A stretch of DNA of 6,112 nucleotides from an uncultured Oscillospiraceae bacterium (GCA_934457235.1 CAKSHT010000130.1:1-6112), one strand, 5' to 3'; shown: positions 1 through 5,409, counted from the first letter of the stretch. Program-made: numbers and translations. The notes: a model not told the origin generated them from the sequence alone.

Positions 1-631
1 CCTGATTTACCCTGTTCACAAGGTCGTAGGAGGACTGCTTTTCAGCGCCGTTTGTTCCGCTGTACCTGTTCCAGAGACTTTCCCAGCCGAGCGCCTCATT
101 CTGGGATTCAAACACCAGCTTGTCGCCACGATCCCTGAACAGTTCGGCTATCTGCTTCCACATAGTGGTGTAGCGTTTCATGTTTTCGTCAACGTTCTCC
201 GGAAACTTGCTGATCCAGCCGTTGTCGTAGTGAATGTTGACTATAACGTACATTCCAGTGCCTAGCGCCATATCAACGACTTCCTGTACCCTATCGGCAT
301 AATCGGGATTTATTGTGTATGTACCATCGTCCGCCATCATATTCGACCACGCAACCGGAATACGCAGCACGCCGAATCCGGCATCCGCATAGCCCTGGAT
401 ATCCTCGGCGGTTATTATCGGGCTTCCCCATGCTTTTTCGTAGCTTGACGGAGAAGATCCGTTTATCCAGTCACCGCAGGATTCCAGCGTGTTCCCGAGG
501 TTTATCCCATAACCCATTTCGCGTACGACATCCATGGTAGAAATGTCGCGCATTCCATTGTTCGAGCTGTCGCAGCCGGACATCATTACAGTCATGATAA
601 CTGCAAGTATCGCGGAAATTATACTGTTCAT
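1..631 (-). CDS. Glycoside hydrolase family 5 cellulase-like lipoprotein, N-terminal part (runs off left edge)
   Basis: Predicted secreted, membrane-anchored endo-beta-glucanase-type enzyme; 210 codons are visible and the 3' end lies outside the window. Residues 1-20 form a lipoprotein signal: a hydrophobic stretch ending in the lipobox MMSGC with Cys20 as lipidation site. The mature part opens with the GH5 hallmark GYGINLGNTLESCGDW (41-55), then AWGSP, FGVLRIPVAW and YVIVNIHYDNGW (His134), and VFESQNEALG, whose Glu179 sits at the general acid/base position after Asn178. The nucleophile Glu and the rest of the barrel would be further downstream. The start at 631 is chosen because AGGGGG (643-638) lies 6 nt upstream. 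An in-frame ATG at 649 has no SD but would add an Arg to the signal n-region. Motifs match cellulases known from Ruminococcus; subfamily and exact polysaccharide (cellulose, mixed-linkage glucan, xyloglucan) cannot be told from this part. Confidence 0.9.
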   Translation of the reverse strand, partial: MNSIISAILAVIMTVMMSGCDSSNNGMRDISTMDVVREMGYGINLGNTLESCGDWINGSSPSSYEKAWGSPIITAEDIQGYADAGFGVLRIPVAWSNMMADDGTYTINPDYADRVQEVVDMALGTGMYVIVNIHYDNGWISKFPENVDENMKRYTTMWKQIAELFRDRGDKLVFESQNEALGWESLWNRYSGTNGAEKQSSYDLVNRVNQ

Positions 632-637
632 TATTAT

Positions 638-643
638 CCCCCT
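638..643 (-). promoter_or_regulatory. Ribosome binding site AGGGGG deciding the GH5 start
   Basis: AGGGGG on the minus strand with a 6-nt spacer to the ATG at 631-629. It favours this start over the in-frame ATG at 649-647, which would place the SD inside the coding region. Confidence 0.6.
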
Positions 644-679
644 GTGCATAGTGCATAAAGTTTTTTTCTTTCTGATTTA

Positions 680-708
680 ATTTTACAATATATTATCCAA
701 TATCGCAA
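680..708 (-). promoter_or_regulatory. Candidate sigma-A promoter for the GH5 gene
   Basis: On the minus strand TTGCGA (708-703), a 17-nt spacer and TAAAAT (685-680). Transcription would start near 673, giving a leader of about 40 nt. The surrounding stretch is AT-rich. The -35 box has two mismatches to consensus, so this is a reasonable but unproven call. Confidence 0.45.
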
Positions 709-784
709 CGGACGGATTTGCAAATTACTTATACTTTTTTGCTCTTTTTATGCAAAGGATTTATTTCCCGGGTCTGCATTTGAT

Positions 785-874
785 TTATTTGCTCAGATTG
801 CCGCCGTTGCGTTCATGCCAGCCCTGCTCCCAGCCGTCGCTGCACATACGGATAAAATCCTGCATTATTCCTGA
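785..874 (-). pseudogene. rhaD: Rhamnulose-1-phosphate aldolase (RhaD) N-terminal remnant
   Basis: In the minus frame that ends with TAA at 787-785, the residues after the rhaA piece read SGIMQDFIRMCSDGWEQGW followed by HERNGGNLSK and the stop. This matches the N-terminus of RhaD, whose members carry a helix of the VQ-F-I type followed by GWDERNGGNL and then a residue such as T/S-Y/L-R. RhaD cleaves L-rhamnulose-1-phosphate to dihydroxyacetone phosphate and lactaldehyde and is normally about 270 residues. Here only about 30 remain, without the start codon and without the zinc ligands and catalytic residues. It is joined in frame to the rhaA piece. The order rhaA then rhaD on one strand is that of rha operons, so an internal deletion between adjacent genes is the simplest origin. 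Family recognition is by memory of the motif, not by alignment. Confidence 0.7.
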
Positions 875-1158
875 CCAGACATCGCCGAAAGGTGCGGTTT
901 TCGGTTCTTCCTGCTTTACCATAAGTCCGGTCATATCGCGCCGGATTCCTGCGTTTCACGTATTGCTTCATGCGGCATGAGCAGCGCATTGAGGAGCGCT
1001 TCCTGCACATTACGCACGCCTGTCACCCATGCGGAGATTCGGTTTATCGAAGCGTCAAAATAGTCTGTCGCAATGAATACGCGGTCGAGCGCATTGCAGG
1101 AAACTATCTCCTTGCATATCTCCCTGGTTTCATCGTCAAGAAGCACGGAAGCCAGCAT
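875..1158 (-). pseudogene. rhaA: L-rhamnose isomerase (RhaA) C-terminal remnant, frameshifted
   Basis: RhaA converts L-rhamnose to L-rhamnulose, the first step of rhamnose catabolism; the normal protein is about 420 residues. On the minus strand [15 protein letters not shown], then [37 protein letters not shown] and [13 protein letters not shown] match the C-terminal region of RhaA (compare the family motif FDASINR-AAWV-GTRN). This frame stops at TGA 933-931, but the next frame continues the same protein with [21 protein letters not shown] (937-875), equivalent to the PFGAVW region near the RhaA end. A GC doublet around 938-941 (GGCGCGAT instead of GGCGAT) explains the shift. The N-terminal three quarters and the last roughly 25-40 residues are missing. 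The upstream edge merges with an exporter-like start and the downstream edge with rhaD. Clearly non-functional as an isomerase. Confidence 0.8.
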
Positions 1159-1219
1159 TTTTTCCGCGGCACTGCTTCACAAAGGAGAGCACCACGGAGA
1201 ATGTACCTTTATTTTTCAT
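1136..1219 (-). pseudogene. Orphan gene start, resembles N-terminus of an ABC exporter
   Basis: A 27-codon minus-strand frame begins at ATG 1219-1217 with GGAGG (1230-1226) 6 nt upstream and reads [20 protein letters not shown] before running into unrelated residues and TGA at 1138-1136. The opening resembles the first cytoplasmic residues of MsbA-type ABC exporter half-transporters of Firmicutes, which often begin M-K-K-x-T-F-S-V-L-x-S-F/Y-A and continue with GKM-LS-V-I before the first membrane helix. Homology is lost around 1155-1160, where the rhaA remnant takes over in another frame. The RBS and start are well formed, so a short peptide may still be made, but it lacks any membrane or ATPase domain. 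Assignment to an exporter is inference from about 20 residues; that it is the truncated start of a real gene is better supported. Confidence 0.5.
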
Positions 1220-1225
1220 TGAAAA

Positions 1226-1230
1226 CCTCC
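1226..1230 (-). promoter_or_regulatory. Strong SD (GGAGG) of the truncated exporter-like gene
   Basis: GGAGG on the minus strand, 6 nt before ATG 1219-1217. It directly follows the T-run of the terminator, so no promoter fits between them; expression would depend on read-through. Confidence 0.6.
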
Positions 1231-1234
1231 AAAA

Positions 1235-1269
1235 AATAAAGACGTTCCTTATTTCGGAACGTCTTTATT
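1235..1269 (-). terminator. Intrinsic terminator after the ECF-araC operon
   Basis: Perfect 14-bp inverted repeat: AATAAAGACGTTCC (1235-1248) and GGAACGTCTTTATT (1256-1269) with a 7-nt loop. On the minus strand the stem is followed by a run of T up to 1231, as expected for a Rho-independent terminator. It lies about 50 nt past the araC stop at 1321. The A/T-rich ends of the stem could also work on the plus strand. Confidence 0.85.
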
Positions 1270-1320
1270 ATAGCGTAATCAAACCATTATTTCAGCTCCA
1301 TGCCGTCCGTAATGCTCCAT

Positions 1321-2267
1321 TCAGGCATTCAGCCTGCGGTACTCGCTCGGAGTCACTCCGAGTACGGAACGGAATGCTGCTGCGAACTTCCCCGGATTGT
1401 CGTACCCCACACGGGAGGCTATCGAGATTATCGGTTCGTCAGTGCGTTTGAGCATTCCAGCCGCCGCGTTCATGCGGAATTCCTTCATATACGCGGTGAT
1501 GGAGCAGCTGTAAATTCCCTGGAAACACTTTTCAGCGAGGTCAGCGGAAAATCGAATTTCCCGGAAATCTCCTCAAGCGTGTACCAGCGTTCCAGATTTG
1601 AAGTCAGCAGCGTGACGATATCCCGCGCCTTGTCCACCTGAGCCTTGTAGAAATACTGCCGCTCGCCGCAGTCCGCCGGTATCTCCAGAGCGTCCAGGAA
1701 CAACAGAAGCTCCAGTACCTTTATCTTGAAATACGGCTGGCGAACCTTTTCCGGGAGGTCGTAAAGCTCCGAAAAGATATGCTCGATCTGTTTTCCGGCG
1801 CGCATTACGAAAATCTTATCGTTGGCGCAGAACTTGTCCCGGAGCTTCCGCAGATCTACGGAAAATCCCTCCATGACGTGGGGAAGCGACTGCTCCGCCT
1901 GGCTTATGTCGAATCCGACAGTCAGTCCATGGTAGTGCTTCAGCGGGAACGAAAATTCACCGCAGTGTTTCTGACGGGAATTAGCCTGCATATCGCCGCC
2001 CTCTATATAAAAATAGCGGTCGCCGGACTGCCATTCCAGCCGTACCTCCCGGCAGTGGTCTATGCAGAACATGTCCGCATTCGGGACAAAGCGGGAATTA
2101 CAATGCTCCATGTGAAAATCATTATAAATCAGCATACAACCGGGAAACACCTGGTAGAACGTCATAAGTCCCTCGCCGGTGTCGTCCTTGAGCTGATAGA
2201 CCGCGCATATTTCGTCCTCGCAGACCTTGCGTATGTTGCTGCCAAGCTCTCCGTCTACGTTTACCAT
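1321..2267 (-). pseudogene. AraC-family transcriptional regulator, single-base frameshift in the HTH domain
   Basis: Last gene of the ECF operon; ATG 2267-2265 overlaps the ATPase stop by one base (TAATG), with GGAG 8 nt upstream, so translation is coupled. Residues 1-200 form a cupin-like sensory domain (YQVFPGCMLIYNDFHMEHC near 38-56) of the kind seen in AraC/PchR-like regulators. Two AraC helix-turn-helix motifs should follow from about residue 214. The frame is correct to TSLK (residue 246) and then gives an aberrant tail ending at 1485. The -1 frame from 1530 restores KCFQGIYSCSITAYMKEF, then ISIASRVGYDNPGKFAAAF and GVTPSEYRRLNA with TGA at 1323-1321, the complete second HTH and signature. 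The repaired protein is 315 residues, normal for the family. The break is in AAAA at 1532-1529, where AAAAA would be in frame. It could be a true mutation, an assembly error, or less likely recoding. As read, only about 260 residues lacking the main DNA-binding part are made. Confidence 0.85.
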
Positions 2268-3733
2268 TACGCATCTCCGATAAAGAATTCACGGAGCTTC
2301 TCACGACCGCTCCGGTCAAGCGCATACTGCTCCGAAATGCTGCCGTGCTCTATCCGCACCGCATAATCGCAGCAGCGCGCGATGAACTCCGGGTCATGCG
2401 TGACTATCACCACGTTCCTGCCCTGATTTTTTATTGAGAGTATGCAGTCCGCCGCCTGCTGCATATGCCCGGCGTCAAACCCGCTCGTAGGTTCGTCAAA
2501 CACGATGAACTCCCGGCCGGAAGCCAGTGCCGACGCTATTGCTACGCGCTGCTTCTGCCCGCCGGAAAGCGACATCGGGTGAAGCTCCTTCAAGCCAGTC
2601 AGATCAAGGCTGGTGAGTATCTCTTCAGCCGCCGGGATATTCTCGTTATCCATTGAAAGCAGAATTTCGTCAAGAACACGTTCAGTGAACAGCTGATGAT
2701 TCACGTCCTGCATGACAAGGTAGCAGAACTTTATGCGCTTCCTGGAACTGAGCGTTTTTCCGCTTGTTTCAAGCGTTCCCCGGTCCCTTTTGAGCAGTCC
2801 GCAGAAAGACCTCATGAACGTTGTTTTCCCGGCGCCGTTGCTGCCGATGATTGCGATAACTGAGCCCAGCGGAAGATCTGCATTCGGTATATCGAGCGCC
2901 GCGGCTCCGTTTTTGTAGGAGTAGCTGAAATCCCTCAGTGAAAACGTCCCCGACGGCTTATGCTCCGGAAACTCCCGGTCAAAAACCGCTGATAACTCCG
3001 GAGCGCGCAGCCCGTGCTCCTCAAAGAATACGGCAGGCTTCGCGAAGAATTCCGAACCGCTGAACTGCTCCCTTATCTCCCCGGACTCCATGTAAATAAC
3101 CATGTCCGCAATATCTTTCAGAAAGTGCAGCCGATGTTCCGCGATGATCACAGTGCGCCCCTGGGATTTCCACAGCTTTATGATGTTCCGCAGGCTCTTG
3201 ATACCCGGAAAATCAAGGTTGGAGGTCGGCTCGTCCAGCACCACTACCTCCGGTGAAAGCGTGCTCACGGAACCGCAGGCGATACGCTGCTTCTCTCCGC
3301 CGGAAAGCTCGAAAATGCTCCTGTCCAGCAGCGGACGAAGCCGCAGTTCATCAACTGTTAGTTCCATGCGGGAGCGCACTTCATTCTCCGGCATTCCCAT
3401 GTTTTCGCAGGAGAATGCAAGCTCGCTGGTGGTGTCCACATTGAAGAACTGCGAACGCGGATTCTGGAACACTGAACCAACCAGTTTCGCGGTTTCATAC
3501 AGCTGAGCCTCCGCGATATCCAGACCGTTCACGGTGACTTTTCCGGAAATCTCCCCGTCATAGAAATGCGGGATAAGCCCGTTGACAAGCCGCGTCAGCG
3601 TGGATTTTCCGCAGCCGGAGCCACCGCAGACCAGCAGAACACCGCCGTCCGGAACGGTGAGCGTAATGTTGTGCAGACCTGCTCCGTCACGTCCGCCGCT
3701 GTATCTGAAATTCACATTCTGTATTTCAATCAT
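2267..3733 (-). CDS. ECF transporter ATPase, two fused ATP-binding domains (EcfA1-EcfA2 type)
   Basis: Cytoplasmic motor of the ECF importer: binds and hydrolyses ATP and, through EcfT, drives toppling of the S component. At 488 residues it carries two complete ABC domains in one chain. Domain 1: Walker A GGSGCGKST (37-45, Lys43), Q-loop in VFQNPRSQF (Gln90), signature LSGGEKQR (143-150), Walker B VVVLDEPTSNLD (163-174, Glu168), H-loop His200. Domain 2: Walker A GSNGAGKTT (297-305, Lys303), Q-loop Gln342, signature LSGGQKQR (389-396), Walker B FIVFDEPTSGFD (409-420, Glu414), His446. All catalytic residues are present in both halves, so both sites look active. The FQNP-x-x-Q form of Q-loop 1 is typical of ECF/Cbi ATPases. 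AGGAAG lies 5 nt before ATG 3733; the gene follows ecfT by 12 nt and overlaps araC by 1 nt. Many ECF systems use two separate ATPases; the fusion is a known variant. Confidence 0.95.
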   Translation of the reverse strand: MIEIQNVNFRYSGGRDGAGLHNITLTVPDGGVLLVCGGSGCGKSTLTRLVNGLIPHFYDGEISGKVTVNGLDIAEAQLYETAKLVGSVFQNPRSQFFNVDTTSELAFSCENMGMPENEVRSRMELTVDELRLRPLLDRSIFELSGGEKQRIACGSVSTLSPEVVVLDEPTSNLDFPGIKSLRNIIKLWKSQGRTVIIAEHRLHFLKDIADMVIYMESGEIREQFSGSEFFAKPAVFFEEHGLRAPELSAVFDREFPEHKPSGTFSLRDFSYSYKNGAAALDIPNADLPLGSVIAIIGSNGAGKTTFMRSFCGLLKRDRGTLETSGKTLSSRKRIKFCYLVMQDVNHQLFTERVLDEILLSMDNENIPAAEEILTSLDLTGLKELHPMSLSGGQKQRVAIASALASGREFIVFDEPTSGFDAGHMQQAADCILSIKNQGRNVVIVTHDPEFIARCCDYAVRIEHGSISEQYALDRSGREKLREFFIGDA

Positions 3734-3745
3734 GTTTTCTTCCTG

Positions 3746-4471
3746 TCAGATGAATTTGCTGATTATCATTGCTGCGAACGCCGCCGCGCACAGCAGGAGC
3801 GCGATGATATCCCATGCACCAAAGCCTATCTTGCAGATATTAGTGCGCTTCACCGGGGCGCCCAGCCCGCGGGTCAGCGCCGCTGCGGAAAGCTCGTCGC
3901 CTATCTTCACACAGGATATCATAAGCGGTACCATGCGGTATTCCAGCATTTTCGCCGGCTTTCCGCCGCCAAAGCGTATTCCGCGCATTCGCATAGCGTC
4001 GGCGATGCTGCCGTATTCCTCGCCGACTGTGGGGAAAAATCGGAACATTACCGACATGGGGATCGTTATTTTCTGCGGAATGTGCATACGCTCCATCGCC
4101 GCCATGAACTCGCTCACAGTCGTTGTTCCGACCATATAGGAAGCCATCGCGATACCCGGCATGAAGCGCGCTGCGATACCCAGCGCAACAAGCATGAAAT
4201 TCACTGCGCCGGAAGCTATCGGCATAAGCAGTATCTGCGAGATGTAAGCTGCCGTATAAACTCCGGCGTAGATGAACGCTGTCCGGAATTTCCGTTCCGA
4301 CAGCAGGAGAATAAACGGAACTGCGGTCAGCGCCCAGCGCAGGGACACAATGAGGATCCCGCCGCCGCTCATCATTATTGCTATGACCATAATCACAAGC
4401 AGTATCTTGGTGCGCGGGTCTAATACCGAGCGCTTCCCTGTGCGGACTGCCGAAAGCGTATTTGTCATCAT
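3746..4471 (-). CDS. ECF transporter transmembrane coupling protein (EcfT / CbiQ family)
   Basis: Membrane scaffold linking the ATPases to the substrate-binding S component. It is 241 residues. The N-terminal LDPRTKILLV (17-26) is the usual EcfT opening before the first helix. Hydrophobic segments lie at about 22-37, 43-58, 65-84, 87-112 and 222-240. The long amphipathic coupling region (about 115-210) contains two X-R-G motifs, MRG at 162-164 and TRG at 200-202, which in this family dock into the two ATPase grooves. FRFFPTVGEEY (143-153) is another family-typical stretch. Start: ATG 4471-4469 overlaps the S-component stop by 4 nt (ATGA), so it is translationally coupled and has no clear SD; a second ATG follows immediately at 4468. 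Together with its neighbours it makes a dedicated (group I-like) ECF transporter. Confidence 0.9.
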   Translation of the reverse strand: MMTNTLSAVRTGKRSVLDPRTKILLVIMVIAIMMSGGGILIVSLRWALTAVPFILLLSERKFRTAFIYAGVYTAAYISQILLMPIASGAVNFMLVALGIAARFMPGIAMASYMVGTTTVSEFMAAMERMHIPQKITIPMSVMFRFFPTVGEEYGSIADAMRMRGIRFGGGKPAKMLEYRMVPLMISCVKIGDELSAAALTRGLGAPVKRTNICKIGFGAWDIIALLLCAAAFAAMIISKFI

Positions 4472-5055
4472 GCAATACCCGCACGGACGAAGTGCCTTCT
4501 CATCAGCGCCTTGCCGATGAGGGCGCCGACAACTCCGGAAACGAAGCTTGCGGCAAACAGCGGAAGAAGCGACCAGTCGGGCATATATCCCATCATGGTA
4601 TCAACGTACTCCTGGCTGAATCCGCTGCCGATGAGCATTTCTCCGTAGCTGTTCCGGGCAAAGATTATCGGGATATAGTTGCCGATCATGCCAAGGGAAT
4701 AAACGCCGTAGCCCATAACGCCCTTAACTGCGCTTTTGTACTCTCCGGAACGCATTATAATGTCAGCGGCAAGTCCGAAAACCGGCATTGTGAGGATCAC
4801 CCACACGCCCATGCCGAGCAGTCCGGTGAGAATTCCGACGATGAGTCCCATAATAGTCACCATGCCGAATTTCTGCGCCTTTGTCAGGAAAAGCATGAAT
4901 GGGATCCCTCCCACAAGCGGAACGACTACCGACAGCAGCGGAATGAATATCGGAATAAATCCGAGCATTGACGCCGCGAAGCATACCACCATCATTATTG
5001 CAGAGAAAATTCCGACAGTTATAAGATCCTTGGGCTGTATCCTTTTCTTGTTCAT
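4468..5055 (-). CDS. ECF transporter substrate-binding S component, Trep_Strep/MptD-like
   Basis: Small membrane protein of 195 residues that should bind the transported molecule. It has a short positively charged N-terminus (MNKKRIQPKD), then LITVGIFSAIMMVVCF typical of S-component helix 1. Further hydrophobic segments are at about 33-58, 64-100 (probably two), 113-134 and 162-184, which gives six helices, the S-component count. The family resemblance is to the Trep_Strep / MptD group of putative S components, recognised from overall sequence character and from its dedicated EcfT and fused ATPase; the substrate of this group is not settled, so none is assigned. GGAGG (5066-5062) lies 6 nt before ATG 5055. 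It is the first gene of the operon and sits behind a leader of about 224 nt. An extracellular loop at about 135-160 (NSYGEM...SQEYVDTMMGYMPDW) is a plausible ligand-facing region. Confidence 0.82.
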   Translation of the reverse strand: MNKKRIQPKDLITVGIFSAIMMVVCFAASMLGFIPIFIPLLSVVVPLVGGIPFMLFLTKAQKFGMVTIMGLIVGILTGLLGMGVWVILTMPVFGLAADIIMRSGEYKSAVKGVMGYGVYSLGMIGNYIPIIFARNSYGEMLIGSGFSQEYVDTMMGYMPDWSLLPLFAASFVSGVVGALIGKALMRRHFVRAGIA

Positions 5056-5100
5056 TATGTACCTCCGGTTAGTTTTGTGTAACTCTGCGATTTTAAAGTA

Positions 5101-5117
5101 GGTTCCGTCCAGGAACC
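5101..5117. repeat. Short inverted repeat GGTTCC-N5-GGAACC
   Basis: Perfect 6-bp arms with 5-nt spacer, about 46 nt upstream of the S-component start. It could be a small hairpin in the leader or a protein-binding palindrome. A repeat this short may arise by chance. Confidence 0.4.
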
Positions 5118-5147
5118 CTAATATATTCTATCAGCAGGAGGTCATAT

Positions 5148-5249
5148 ATGTCTGCTCCATTCAGTTGCGGAATGCTCCGAAAAATCTGGAAATGTCTGAA
5201 TGGAGCAGGCTGTTTTGTTTTTCATCAGCCGCTCTTTGTTTGCGGGTAA
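5148..5249 (+). other. Possible 33-codon small ORF with perfect SD, opposite the ECF leader
   Basis: AGGAGG (5136-5141) is followed after 6 nt by ATG and 33 codons to TAA. The peptide begins MSAPFSCGMLRKIWKCL and has four cysteines (7, 16, 22, 32). No family is recognised, no good promoter is seen, and the 13-bp inverted repeat lies inside the frame. The SD-like sequence is equally well explained as an anti-SD of the opposite-strand leader. Coding status is doubtful. Confidence 0.2.
5152..5208. repeat. Perfect 13-bp inverted repeat (hairpin) in the divergent region
   Basis: CTGCTCCATTCAG (5152-5164) and CTGAATGGAGCAG (5196-5208) with a 31-nt loop that itself contains CGGA-N4-TCCG. On the minus strand it lies in the ECF leader. 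On the plus strand it is followed by a T-rich stretch (TGTTTTGTTTTT, 5211-5222), terminator-like though the loop is long. A 13-bp perfect repeat at this distance is very unlikely by chance in 6 kb. Confidence 0.75.
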
Positions 5250-5285
5250 TTCAGGAAGTGCGCGAATGGCAGATCCGCTTTTTTT

Positions 5286-5314
5286 ATTATAGCACTATTC
5301 TATACCTTTTACAA
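5286..5314 (-). promoter_or_regulatory. Sigma-A promoter of the ECF operon
   Basis: On the minus strand TTGTAA (5314-5309), exactly 17 nt, TATAAT (5291-5286). The -10 box is perfect and the -35 box has four of six matches. Transcription would begin near 5279, about 224 nt before the S-component ATG. Confidence 0.7.
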
Positions 5315-5409
5315 CCACTTTTTCGGGAATTTTTCCCTTGACAACAGCAGGTCACATATTGGACGTTTTCAAATAAGCTGCAGTTTTATTTGTTGGAGTA
5401 CACAATGCA

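Larger units (their letters stand above)
632..784. other. Intergenic region between GH5 gene and rha remnant
   Basis: About 150 nt without a supportable gene. It holds the candidate GH5 promoter and SD. On the minus strand the end of the RhaD remnant is followed by AT-rich sequence in which AAATAAATC occurs twice (near 757-765 and 781-789). No further aldolase-like sequence was recognised here in any frame. Confidence 0.5.
5056..5279 (-). promoter_or_regulatory. Long structured 5' leader of the ECF operon
   Basis: From the inferred transcription start (about 5279) to the S-component ATG. It holds a perfect 13-bp hairpin (5208-5152), a possible 27-codon leader ORF (5225-5142), ACCUCC (5142-5137) complementary to the operon SD GGAGGU (5066-5061), and a small GGTTCC/GGAACC hairpin between the last two. 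It matches no riboswitch class that I recognise. Regulation by RNA structure is inferred from these elements only. Confidence 0.4.

Noticed and set aside
750..1010. Plus- and minus-strand short frames over the rha remnants
   Set aside because: They are shadow readings of the RhaA/RhaD pieces; none shows an SD or domain.
1313..1324. TGCTCCATTCAG occurs here and again at 5153-5164, flanking the ECF operon
   Set aside because: A shared 12-mer is expected by chance in a window of this size on both strands; the copy at 1313 has no inverted partner and overlaps the araC stop.
1779..2366. Plus-strand open frame of 195 codons opposite araC and the ATPase end
   Set aside because: It crosses two overlapping minus-strand genes, lacks an SD, and has no family motifs.
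3566..4423. Long plus-strand open frame of 285 codons opposite ecfA/ecfT
   Set aside because: Its composition is rich in His, Arg and Cys with no recognisable domain; it mirrors two clear genes on the other strand.
5214..5232. CUGAUGA in the minus-strand leader, resembling a hammerhead ribozyme core
   Set aside because: No stem II followed by GAAA and no matching stems I/III are found around it.
5338..5343. TTGACA on the plus strand as a further -35 box
   Set aside because: No -10-like hexamer lies 16-18 nt downstream.
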